Shown here in pieces: positions 48,901 through 57,412 of a stretch of 64,000 nt of DNA. Position 1 is the first letter of the stretch; each line of letters opens with the position of its first letter. The DNA is from Fragum whitleyi (lineage: Eukaryota > Mollusca > Bivalvia > Cardiida > Cardiidae), in contig OX411543.1 of assembly GCA_948146395.1 (NCBI GenBank), forward strand, positions 63,872,534 to 63,936,533. The letters run 5' to 3'. The position numbers and the translations under genes were made by a program. Under the pieces are notes generated by a model that worked only from the letters and a program-made list of their open reading frames with translations, did not search any database and was not told the origin of the DNA.

Positions 48901-51900
48901 CATCGAGCTTTCTGTATGTCCCAACGTAGTGTCAATATTAACTTACACGTCTTCAATTAACAAACCATGACTGCCAATAGAAAAAATCGATTACTTTATT
49001 GAATCATTCATTTTGACATGATTTCATTGTTGACCTCTGCTATTTAGCACGAACCCTTTCCGTTGCTGAGCGACTAAATTTTCGTTACTACAGCTAAAAA
49101 AGCTGTAGTTGTGACGTTTATGGCTCCTTCTAACAATTTGACGTTTGTTTTGTTTTTCATGCACATAGATTAACATAATATTTGCAATCAATCATGAATA
49201 TTACGGTTGAATGATTTTGTTAAGCCAGTCTATATTTCATCATCAAAAACACTATTTCTAAACAATGAATGTTTTGGCCATTTACAGTTAACAACATCGT
49301 GAAATTAACAAGGTGAATGATTTTAGAATGATTTAAGAATGAAATTGAATTAGTGTGTGGAGAGAGTTTTGAGTGAATTTAATGGGAGGTAATTCTATAT
49401 CTCAAATTTTGTTCAGGATGAACAAAATTAGTGATATTAATTACCTCCCTTTAACAAAAAAATGCATACAAGTTCTATACATAACTTCCTATTTTTTCAA
49501 GAACCTATGAGACGCTAACAATTTGAATTGTGTAAGTGAAATAGCGATTTTTCTCTATCAAAATTTATTTTGAATGACGTTGATGATTCTATATTTTTCA
49601 ATGGGTTTGATTGTTTTTGAATGGTTTGAGTGAGTGATTGGAATGAATGAATGGAGCGCTGAGTTAGCATTTAGAATGGTTTTGATTGAGGTGAATGTCA
49701 ATTTCACGATGTAACTAACTGTAGTAGCGTTCCAGTTTGTTCATCAACGGACATCACTTTAACTTGACAATCACTAATAACTATATATGATTAGTGTTTA
49801 TTGAATTTCAATTTTTCATGGCATTCTATTCAGAAAAGAATAGACAGTCAACCTACATATAATTACCATAATTTTCAAGTACTAATACCACCATTTTACC
49901 GATTTCATTTTTAACACTTTCCTGTGTTACACAATTTTGGACCTGTCCAAATTCAAAGGTTTTGCAGACGAAAATTTAAAGTGTATTTAATTTGAAAACT
50001 AACTATTCTGTTGGATAGAAAATAGTGTGGAAAAAGAAGAAATTGCTTGTCAGAAGCAATTTCTTCTTTTTTCACAATGTTTTCTCAATCATAAAATCAC
50101 AGGCACGTAAAAAGCAGGGATTAAACAGCAAAGGGTTAAACATCTTTAGTTAAGCTTTGTTTAAGCTGTATTTACATTGTTTGTAAGAATATCGACACTC
50201 ATTTTCCATCATCTCAAAATACACATGTGTCAGGCTTCAAACTCTTAAGATTTTTTTTCTAAAGGTGACCCGTTGAGCGAAAAGGAAACATTTAGTAAAA
50301 TCCTGTAAAATCTATTTATTGAATAAAAGAGTTTGGGTCTTGCGTAGGTAAAAAAGACGTCACATCTTTAAAATTCCTTTTACAGTTAGGTAGATTGAAC
50401 ACTAGATAGAATCAGAAAATCTATCAAGTATGGAAAGTTTCAACCCAAGTCAGCCTGCGTAGACCTCTATTTCTTCAGGGACAAATCAAAAGCTTATAAT
50501 CCAAAATTATGTTAGTGAATACTCGATTTTTTTCAGTTATATTTGCTGTTGATCTTTCCTTTTTAGTGATTTTGGAGCCTTTTTGAATGGGTTGAGTAAG
50601 CGTTTGGTATGAATGAATGGAGCGCTGAGTGAGCGATTTAGAACGGTTTTGATTGAGATAAATGTCAATTTCACGATGTACATGTAGTTAACTCTATGCA
50701 ACTGGGTATTTCTTTATTTAGTACATTATCTTCTTACTATGAATCAAGGAAATCAGTGACAATCCTTTTGTATGGGCAAATTGCTTTACCCATAATTGCT
50801 AAAAAAAATACGGCACGTGTGCTTAGGAATAATGTCTTTAGGTAGTGGACCCGTAATAGTTCCATAACGTTTCCGGAGTAATGAACATTAACTATGTTTA
50901 CCGAGGTTTCCTAATGATTTTCATTAGGAAACCTCGGTCAACATTGTGAAAGATCATTAGTTCCAAAATGTTGCGGAAATAATAAGGTTCCACTACCTTA
51001 ATTACTTAATGGGACACTATCGATTTAATGGCTAATAAAGGCCTTTCTTCAAACATGCGGGTGTAAATACCCAAGGGTAAATTCCAGTCCAATTATATTT
51101 TCCATTCATACATAAGGACGTTTCCCTAGGCAACAAAACACGCAAACTGTTCCTTTAATTTCTACATTTAAAGATAATCGTTAAAATTGTTCTTCTTATT
51201 AATCGTTGTCTATCGCACAAATAAATCAACACGATAATGAAAATTTGTTTTTGTTTTGACATTGAAGTATGAATTTAAAATCCCGATCATTCTGAATTGT
51301 ATGGACATGCGTCGAAAGTTCAACCACAAGTGTAATTAGATTTTTTTTATTTAAGTTTATTATTACCTTTATTATTTCTTCATTATTTTTTCATACCTGT
51401 ATAGTTTATAGTTTTTTTTTCTAATTCTTTTAAATAAATTTTGTCAATAATCTTCATAGATATATAACATATTTGCTCCAGCTTTCTTAGAAAACTTTTT
51501 TTTTTTCTAAAGCATGAACATCAAATATTTTTATCCATATGATTATGAACTAACTCAATATTCAAACAACGAACGTTGCCCAATTGCTTCAAACTTAGCT
51601 TAAGATATTCCCGCAACGTTTCGGAAGACATAAACTTTAACCCTTTGCTGTTTAATCCCTGCTTTTTACGTGCCTGTGATTTTATGATTGAGAAAACAAT
51701 GCGAAAAAAGAAAAAATTGCTTCTGACGAGCAATTTCTTCTTTTTCCACACTATTTTTCACCCTAAAGAATGGTTATTTTTCAAATTATATCCACTTTAA
51801 AGTTTCGTCCGCAAACTTTGAATTTGGACAGGTCCAAAATTTTGTAAAACAGGAAAGGGTTAACAGAGTTAACCGAGGTTTCCTAATGATTTCATTAAGA

Positions 51901-54900
51901 AACCTCAATTAAAATTGTGAAAGAGCATGACTTCCGAAATATTGCGGATCTTTTATGCGTCCACTACCCAAAACTAATTAAATGTAGTCCACTGTTATTT
52001 TGAAGTTTTGGATTCGACTAGATATCGAAAAGCTTCGGAAGGTTTCGTTATGGTTCGGTTGAACCAATCATTTCAGGTTGGGTTTTTTTTTACGTCAACG
52101 TCGTACCAAGACGTGCCTTTATAATGTTAAAAAACATTATTTAAATATAATGACGCAATCAAAGACGGAATTGCTATACATATTAATTTCTTCTGCTAGT
52201 GATCTAAAAGGAAAAATACATAATTTTTCATTGTCTGGCTCGCTGGCTGAGTTGCTAGCGAAGCGTGCTCGTCTAGTAACCTGATGGTTGCAGGTTCGGG
52301 TCTCGCCGGAGTCGGGAAGGGTATTTCGACAGCACGCTTTACAAACGGAGCTGTAAACTCTGTTTTCGATAAAACAGATAAATCCAGAACAGCCTTAACC
52401 CTGTATTTCAATTTATAGGTTACATCATATTTAAATTGACAAGTTGAATGATTGGGGATGATTTTTGAATAAATGATGCGAGTATGATGAGCGGGTTTAG
52501 AATCATTTTCAATGGAGGTTAATATTGACGATAATTTCGTCCATGATTTATTACCTCCCTTAAAAAAACGTATTTTCTGGCTTGTTTTACCCAACAAATC
52601 AGACCCCTAAAAATCAACGCCGGCCAATAACATTATCCAATCAATTTATCTATTAAATTGAAAAGTTGATCATTCGTACGCTTTCGAAGCGTTTTTGAAC
52701 AGTTTCTGAGCGTTTTCCAGTGATTGGAATGAATGCGGAATGAATGAATGAACGGAGCGTAGAGTAATGGATTTGAATGGTTTCAATCGGCATTTCACAA
52801 TGATATTTATATAACTCAAGGCCCTCAAAACCCATTTCTCCCTCTGATATCAATCAAGAAGAAATTATAAATATTAACACCGTGAAGTTTTGTGACTTTT
52901 TGGTGACTTCGGAATGAAATTGGTCGTTTTCAATTATAACGCAATCGTTGGAATTCTATTACTTCCCTTTGATTTAATTCACGTACCGTTCCGTAGTTAA
53001 ATTATTTTTCCTTACAGACTTACCAGGCAGTTCTAATTTACGACAGCCAGTGAATTTGTGGAAATGTTTTGGACGGTTCGAATGATGTTTCGGACTTAAA
53101 CATTTGAGTGACTTATCGGCATTTCGCTAGATTTTTGAGCAATTATAACGACTTCAATGAATTTTTGGGAGCATTGAATGGAGCAGTGGTATCTAGTATT
53201 TCGAAACATCATTTTCAATATATTATTTACCGTTATTTCCACATTTAGATATGATCTTGAAATGGATAATCAAAAGATTTTTCGTCTGGTAGAGGTTATC
53301 AAATGATAAACTATTTTCGAATCCTAATTATTCCTATTAAAAATGCAGTAAAATGTGATCTGCATTTCTTTAGTAGTTATAAGTCAGTGAATGTAATTAT
53401 AACATGAATGTTGTAAAATGGCTTAGGGGTAACCTTTAGTTAAAAAGGTCATGATTAAAATTCCTAAACGTGTCTATCACACGTCAATCTGCGAAGAGTG
53501 CCTTGACTGGCACAGAACATTTACTTTCTATCTAACTTCAAATGTCTGAGTATAGAAACGTTGGGAAAATTGCATCAAAATGCAGTTGCTGAAAGCAATG
53601 GATAAATTTACTGTGTGCCTGTATCTATTCTTAAAATATTTTTTTAAGACCCATTCTGACTTTCTGATTGAATTCAGATTGTAAAGACTAAGACAAGACT
53701 ACATTTGTGTAGGCTGATCTTTGTTTACACCTCCCATCAAATTCAGAATATATGCTACAGGTTGTACCATTACATAGGTTTTTAAAAGTAGAAGTTGATA
53801 ATGTAAAAAGCCACGGCAAAATGGAGTAATAGAACTTAAGCCCGTTGTGTAAAATTTTTGAGAGGATTATCCCGAAAGTAAACAAACCAAGCTAATGTCA
53901 AAAGTCTCTTTTGAAAAAGTACGTGTCGTCAATGGGCGAATAAAACCTCGTAAGTACAACTAAAATAAAACTGTCATACTAGGATTTTGTTGGCTAAATT
54001 ATGAAGTGAAGTTTTCCTCGAGTTGCTAGATGAGGGAAAATTTAACAAAAAAAGGAAAAAACTTCATAATTTTTCCCCTTATTCATATTTATAATATGAC
54101 CTACGTCGCGGTAGTGAAATAAACCCGTTGAATATTTTTGATATTACACGAGTGTTATTACACTAGTGGAATAACTATGCAAATGAGCTCAGAGCAAAAA
54201 GCAACGCTATTTTGTAACCGCGAAAATGACGTCATAATGCATATATTGTGACGTCAGTTTTAAACGGCGTTGTAAATCGCGGAAAATTGAAACTTTGAAT
54301 TTCAAGATTTTTGACGATTTTTCGCAAAAATTTAGGTCATATTATAAATAGAATATAAGATTTGTGCTCGTGAAATACCTAATTTATTAAACTCGTCATC
54401 TATAAACAGATAAAAACTAGGCGCAGCAAAATGTTATAATAAATGTGACAGATCATTTTGATCGCATTTATAGATTGTCGGCCAAGTCGTACTGAATCCT
54501 ATGATGTTTAAACCCATTAGAATCGTCTTATTGAAGCGATTCTAATTGGTTCAAACAACATAAGATTCAACAATAACCAATTTTTCGTTAAGAATGTCTT
54601 CTTTTTCAGAGACTTTGCTTACGTTGAAGGGACTTTTTATGGTGGTCGCTTAATACAATTGGTCGCTTAATAGACTTGGTCGCTCGTGCAATATCGACTG
54701 TAAAAGAAAAAGAGATTTATTCTAGAACAGAACAACCAGAGAACGCGTTTAAAGAAAATCGAAAGAATATGAATTGGTCCTTTTCGATTCCGAATATGGG
54801 CTAAAATCTGTCCGTGCAGTCTGACCAGGATAAGCACTTTACACACTTCCCGGGTAGTCCCTTTTCGCATGACAGATCACAAATATCTCGGACATTCTGC

Positions 54901-55601
54901 CATGACGGAGTCAAGGAAAACTTTGACTTGAAAAAAAATGAAAGAAAAGAAAATGTGTGTACCTGGATATACTTAATTGCTATAAAAAGTGACAGGCATA
55001 TATTTTTAATTAGTATTCCGAATCCCGTGCGAACGTTTGAGATTCGTACCTACATTTAATCTTTTATTATTTCCTGACGTTACATGAAAATTGCCTTTTC
55101 TCGTTTTGCCATTTCTTTTGTCCAACCGTTATTCACCATCAGGAATTAAATATTGACGATGAGGTGTTTTAATGATTCAATCCTTTTTAGACTGGCTTTC
55201 TAAAGCTTTTGATTATTAACACGGAATAGCCAGGTGAAAGCTTTCGATATAAATTGCCAATTATTAAAATAATTATCCCATAGAAGCAGATCCTTAGATT
55301 CAGGCTGGCGATACTCTTGCAAACAGCTGAAGATATTATCCCGCTTTTCACACAGGTCGCCATCTTATTTTTGCGCCCGACGGCTGTACCTAAGTTGGGG
55401 GTTCAGCGCAATACTGTACTAAGTGTATATACAATGTATATACACTTAGTACAGTATTGCACTGAAACCTCTAAGTTGAAGAAAAAATGTTCTACATACG
55501 TCAGGAAATGTACTGGTTGGAGACCAATTCTCGCCCGCCAAGTAAGAATTCTCGCCAACATACCGTTTTCATAGTGTAGATGCAATATTCATTCACAATA
55601 A

Positions 55602-55643
<42 letters not shown>

Positions 55644-56043
55644 TTATTAAAAGAAGATCTTGTCAACATAACTTGTAATTTAGAAGGGTTTCCTTTCCGT
55701 CTTTACCATGAAAAAGGTGTGGTGGCGAGAACTGGTACTTGGCGAGAATTGGTCCCTTACCAGTATAAATATAACGTCTAATGTGGATTTCAGTCTGTAT
55801 TTTTCTATTTAAAGAAAGGTTAAAAATAAAAAAAGCAATCAAGTTCTATCACAATAAAACAAAGAACTATACCATTTTCTCGATTTGTTGGATGGAAGTA
55901 CCTTCCGAACATCTTAAATAAAACTGAAGGTATGCTAATAAGCCCAAACTGGCTATAATCATTAGCAAGAATCCCGAAATACAGAATTTACGAATTCTGC
56001 CACACCGAAAATGGATCCATCGAGGGGCTGAATTAAGTAGCAT
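41340..56043 (-). CDS. DIPK1: DIPK1 (FAM69)-type divergent protein kinase, complete three-exon gene
   Basis: DIPK1/FAM69 proteins are type II, cysteine-rich, kinase-like proteins of the ER/Golgi lumen whose substrates are poorly known. Exons 55873-56043 (57 aa), 44034-44963 (310 aa) and 41340-41546 (68 aa plus stop) join in phase 0 to 435 residues, close to the roughly 430 of vertebrate members. In order: cytosolic RCGRIRK, transmembrane anchor (about residues 19-42), paired-Cys N-domain, a degenerate EF-hand-like stretch (KDINGAISID), kinase-like core with FLPKLYGTCG and VEYTPSLG, PSWKERVSIAFKIL, MCDIQTHNYGL, LLDSDSVRF in the DFG place, a C-rich tail (CHGTCGTNGKC) and a helical C-terminus. 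Introns of about 10.9 and 2.5 kb are packed with transposons. The paralogue (1A, 1B, 1C) is not assigned. Confidence 0.88.
41572..42009 (-). mobile_element. Family 1 MITE, diverged
   Basis: CTGTTAAAAACATTATGAA at the left and CCAATTTTACAACGTTTTTA at the right. It lies in DIPK1 intron 2, ending 25 bp before the exon 3 acceptor. Confidence 0.78.
42349..42726 (-). mobile_element. Family 2 repeat (paired CRE)
   Basis: Reverse orientation. It runs from GGAGGATATTGAATGAGTGG to GGTCATATCATAAA. CRE-like sites are at 42555-42562 (perfect) and 42577-42584 (TGGCGTCA, one change). The end hairpin has lost one arm. Confidence 0.8.
42878..43224. mobile_element. Family 4 MITE (pogo-like, TA)
   Basis: TA precedes CAGTAAAACTTGCGTAAAGC; the other end is GGTCGC...GTCGCTCGAGTAATATCGA. 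The centre is a palindrome, AACCCATAAGAATCGTCTC / GACAATTCTAATGGGTT. It lies 152 bp from the Family 2 copy at 42349-42726. Confidence 0.7.
43357..43445 (-). mobile_element. Family 1 MITE, end fragment
   Basis: GAGTTAACAACATCATGAAA through TTGAATGAGTGCAATGAGTG; the rest is missing. Confidence 0.65.
43589..44010 (+). mobile_element. Family 2 repeat (paired CRE), complete
   Basis: It runs from TTATAATATGACATACG to ATATCCTCTATTTA, with perfect TGACGTCA at 43728-43735 and 43750-43757 and the end hairpin intact. Its right edge lies 24 bp from the end of DIPK1 exon 2. Confidence 0.83.
44034..44963 (-). CDS. DIPK1: DIPK1 exon 2: cysteine-rich and kinase-like core
   Basis: A single 930-bp exon (310 codons) between TATTTTCAG and CAG/GTGAGA, phase 0 at both ends. 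It reads LPTNCIQPDD at the start and MVTSNLQ at the end. Cys-pair spacing at the N-terminal side, FLPKLYGTCG, PSWKERVSIAF, MCDIQTHNYGL, LLDSDSV and a closing Cys cluster are typical of FAM69/PIP49-type domains. The acceptor lies directly inside a 47-bp hairpin repeat (44968-45014). Confidence 0.92.
44968..45014. repeat. Hairpin repeat (ACGATA...TATCGT)
   Basis: AAAATATCGTATCTACAGCT / AGCTGTAGGTACGATATTTT pair around TTATTTA. It overlaps the exon 2 acceptor region of DIPK1. Related hairpins are at 12300-12350, 12525-12585 and 49083-49122. Confidence 0.7.
45428..45546. repeat. Inverted repeat
   Basis: TGTATTGTATGAAAAAATAT and (reversed) TGTTTTGTATGAAAAAATAT with an inner CCCAAC/GTTGTGGG pairing. 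119 bp; single copy seen. Confidence 0.65.
45778..46161 (+). mobile_element. Family 1 MITE with poly(A) tract
   Basis: CAGATAACAACATCGTG at the left and CACAATGTTAATAACTG before TA at the right. A run of about 30 A (45948-45981) replaces part of the interior, and the palindrome is reduced. Confidence 0.8.
46195..46330 (-). mobile_element. SINE relic
   Basis: ATTTACGATTATCAACAAA and CCGCCGTCGGGAATCAAAAC are diverged reverse-strand pieces of the SINE seen in full at 37204-37480. They lie directly after the Family 1 copy ending at 46161. A smaller matching scrap is at 27706-27745. Confidence 0.45.
46790..46960. repeat. Interspersed repeat with a TGACGTCA site, copy 1
   Basis: GTGACGTCATTTAAACCCAC, GTGCAAAACGGAGCGC, CTGCGTCCGTATAATTCCC and GTCTATTCCGTAGAA align in order with 61480-61640. 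GC-rich for this window. Confidence 0.55.
47101..47802. mobile_element. Chimeric Family 1 element with two like ends
   Basis: TA/CAGTTAACAACATCGTA at the left and GATGTTCTTAACTG/TA at the right are both the same family end. The left part (to about 47445) is a minus-type copy with its own palindrome; the right part (from about 47450) is a plus-type copy with a second palindrome. They are fused head to head at GGTTGGAATTCCAAACACCC. Confidence 0.8.
47941..48776 (+). mobile_element. Tandem-repeat element D
   Basis: It starts AACAAGAGGGTCAGAATGG. Four units of about 150 bp (anchor GGCCAATCAAAATTTTG at 48161 and 48316, diverged at 48470 and 48617), then a perfect GAGCAC-GTT-GTGCTC hairpin and AGGTGAGCTAAAA. 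The start and end are the same as in element B, but the repeat unit is unlike it. Confidence 0.72.
49285..49721 (-). mobile_element. Family 1 MITE
   Basis: TA precedes CAGTTAACAACATCGTG; the end is CACGATGTAACTAACTG before TA. It is close to full identity with the copies at 29958 and 58957. Confidence 0.9.
49915..50135. mobile_element. piggyBac-like MITE (TTAA), copy 2
   Basis: TTAA lies on both sides (49911-49914 and 50136-50139). The ends are CACTTTCCTGTGTTACAC and CCCTTTGCTGTTTAATCC (reversed), with the same central palindrome as copy 1. Confidence 0.8.
50270..50460. mobile_element. Family 3 MITE relic
   Basis: GTGACCCGTTGAGCGAAAAG at the left and GAAAGTTTCAACCCAAGTC with CTGCGTAGACC at the right. 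A Family 1 fragment begins at the break. Other scraps are at 8217-8345, 21605-21632, 54805-54885 and 56820-56905. Confidence 0.5.
50463..50694 (-). mobile_element. Family 1 MITE, truncated
   Basis: The 3' half (CTATTTCTTCAGGGACAAATC to CACGATGTACATGTAGTTAA) is fused to a Family 3 relic on the left (50270-50460). Confidence 0.7.
50837..50999. mobile_element. Fold-back MITE (TTAGGTAGTGG ends), unoccupied copy
   Basis: The inverted ends are TTAGGTAGTGGACCC and (reversed) TTAAGGTAGTGGAACC. The centre is a perfect palindrome, ACCGAGGTTTCCTAATGA / TCATTAGGAAACCTCGGT. It contains the sequence ACATTAACTATG that is occupied by an insertion in the next copy. Confidence 0.75.
51565..51975. mobile_element. 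Fold-back MITE (TTAGGTAGTGG ends), copy hit by piggyBac-like MITE
   Basis: TTAAGATATTCCCGCAACG and TCGGAAGACATAAACT on the left, and GTTAACCGAGGTTTCC, the palindrome and GTCCACTACCC on the right, match the copy at 50837-50999. The two parts are separated by the TTAA insertion at 51641-51859. Confidence 0.7.
51641..51859. mobile_element. piggyBac-like MITE (TTAA), copy 3, nested
   Basis: TTAA lies on both sides (51637-51640 and 51860-51863). The ends are CCCTTTGCTGTTTAATCC and CCCTTTCCTGTTTTAC (reversed). It is inserted in the fold-back element 51565-51975. Confidence 0.82.
52245..52330 (+). mobile_element. tRNA-like relic (SINE head)
   Basis: TGGCTGAGTTGCTAGCG (A-box-like) and GGTTCGGGTCTCGCCGGAG (B-box-like) are 40-50 bp apart, as in a tRNA-derived SINE. 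There is no matching acceptor stem, and the body is not shared with the 37 kb SINE. Confidence 0.4.
52420..52815 (-). mobile_element. Family 1 MITE, old copy
   Basis: TACATCATATTTAAATTGAC, the GGAGGTTAATATT...TTATTACCTCCC core and the GAATGAATGAACGGAGCG block are visible. The right end is decayed. A still older, doubtful copy may follow at 52872-53200. Confidence 0.55.
52816..54086. other. DIPK1 intron 1, little recognised
   Basis: A possible very old Family 1 copy (52872-53200) and otherwise unassigned AT-rich sequence. Confidence 0.45.
54087..54430 (+). mobile_element. Family 2 repeat (paired CRE), truncated
   Basis: The left end is complete, with TGACGTCA at 54227-54234 and 54249-54256. 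It is cut in the end hairpin at AACTAGGCGCAGC, where a Family 4 copy begins. Confidence 0.8.
54431..54700. mobile_element. Family 4 MITE, left end truncated
   Basis: The central palindrome is AACCCATTAGAATCGTC / GCGATTCTAATTGGTT, and the right end is GGTCGCTCGTGCAATATCG-ACTG before TA. It is joined directly to the truncated Family 2 copy. Confidence 0.7.
55408..55460. repeat. Perfect 53-bp palindrome
   Basis: 25-bp arms starting GCAATACTGTACTAAGTG are perfectly complementary around a 3-nt spacer (AAT). Imperfect pairing (CTAAGTTGGGGGTTCAG against CTGAAACCTCTAAGTTG reversed) extends the arms to nearly 40 bp. Confidence 0.88.
55513..55763. mobile_element. TIR element, TA-CTGG...CCAG-TA
   Basis: CTGGTTGGAGACCAATTCTC and (reversed) CTGGTAAGGGACCAATTCTC are inverted ends flanked by TA. 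The interior holds an ATT microsatellite (55603-55640). It lies 109 bp downstream of the DIPK1 exon 1 donor on the minus strand. Confidence 0.68.
55873..56043 (-). CDS. DIPK1: DIPK1 exon 1: signal anchor
   Basis: The ATG at 56041-56043 is the first after an in-frame TGA upstream. The exon reads MLLNSAPRWIHF, basic RCGRIRK, a hydrophobic run FCISGFLLMIIASLGLLAYL, then YLRCSEGTSIQQIEKM, and ends ATG/GTATAG in phase 0. Positive charge before the anchor predicts type II topology, as in FAM69 proteins. The link to exon 2 rests on phase, strand, order and family layout. Confidence 0.7.
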
Positions 56044-56944
56044 AGTCACTATATTCTCGAAATTAATTCACTTTTATCCGAAAATGTTATTTTGAAATGT
56101 TATAATATCAGCACTTTTTTTAATTACAAAATCAAATATGCTTTCTATATAGTACGGTAACACATCTTTCACGCTTCATTTGAACGCCCGAAAATGTAAA
56201 GAAAGCGAAACAAAGTTTTTATTTTTACATGATTATAAAGTATCAAAGCGAATATCCCGTATTTTTAAACAATCCGGTTTCAAACTTCCTTTCCTTTCTA
56301 AATAACACATTGATTTAAGAATTATCAATAATTAGTCGATCGTATTTCGATTTATAAACATTGATGATCGGGTTGCCTAAACATGTATAGACTCTCATCA
56401 AAAAGAAACGTCCTATTGCAAAAACAGTCAATACCATAGAGATATCGGTCAGCGGAATTCAACCATGACTTTTACTTAAACAGATCAATATTTCCCAATT
56501 TTCAAAATGTCAAAAAACCAATCGTCATCTAACACTTCTCTTAAAATGGTTACTCAGATAGTCATTTGACGACGAAAACCCTTTCAGATACTATAGTTTG
56601 GATACAACATTTTGGTTTCAAACCTATAATGTAGGAACCGACCAAGAATTATTACAACAAGGGTAGCGTTCTCATTTCTTATTACACGAACTGTCAAGCA
56701 TACAAGAACGAAATCGAAACTCCGAAAAATAAATATTTGAAAAAGAGATTGGTTCTCATACAGGCCAATCCAAGGTCGCAAATCAAAAGTTCTCATAGAT
56801 GAAGGTAGATTTATCATTACAGTATGGATTAGGAAAATCAGCTATGGGCGAAAAGTTTCGACCCTAGTCAGGCAACTAGTCTGCGCAGGCTGCCAAGAGT
56901 CGGTCACTATGGACATGTTTTGTTTATTGTATCAATGGAAATTT

Positions 56945-57150
56945 CGCAATAATTATATGTTGTTGTTAAATCTCAATAGAATCGTCCCAATTGAGACAAT
57001 TCTAATGCATTTTAACAACAAAGGATTTATTAATACTAAATTTAAACATAGGCTTTTTAAGATATTTTGGTTTAAAGAAAGGGGTTTCCATAACGACCGT
57101 TAAATGATTCGGTCGCTTCATAGATGTGGTCCCTCGAGCAAGATTGACTG
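56945..57150. mobile_element. Family 4 MITE, fragment
   Basis: AATAGAATCGTCCCAATTGA / GACAATTCTAATGC centre and right end GTGGTCCCTCGAGCAAGATT-GACTG. It abuts a Family 5 element at 57171. Confidence 0.6.
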
Positions 57151-57170
57151 ATTCAGATTGATAATTACAT

Positions 57171-57412
57171 ATATGAGCCTGTACGTGACATTTCCTACAA
57201 TTTTAAAACTGCGTGAGGTATAAACGTTGGGTAGCGTTGACAACGACACAATGCAAAATTTATACTTGCTGACTGCATGAGGGTGTAATAAGACCCTATC
57301 TATACAACGCATAGTGAAGATTCTGGTCAGACTGTGCGATTGCACAGTCTGGCCAGAAACATTGCATTGCGCAAATGGGAAATTGTTGGAAATGCCACGC
57401 GCAGGCTCATAT
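57171..57412. mobile_element. Family 5 MITE (ATATGAGCCTG ends)
   Basis: The ends are ATATGAGCCTGTACGTGACA and TGCCACGCGCAGGCTCATAT. The centre (about 57325-57358) is a palindrome, CTGGTCAGACTGTGC...GCACAGTCTGGCCAG. It follows within 21 bp of a Family 4 relic. Confidence 0.75.

Noticed and set aside
51521..51800. Two opposite open frames of about 75 codons
   Set aside because: Both are translations of the piggyBac-like MITE with its central palindrome.
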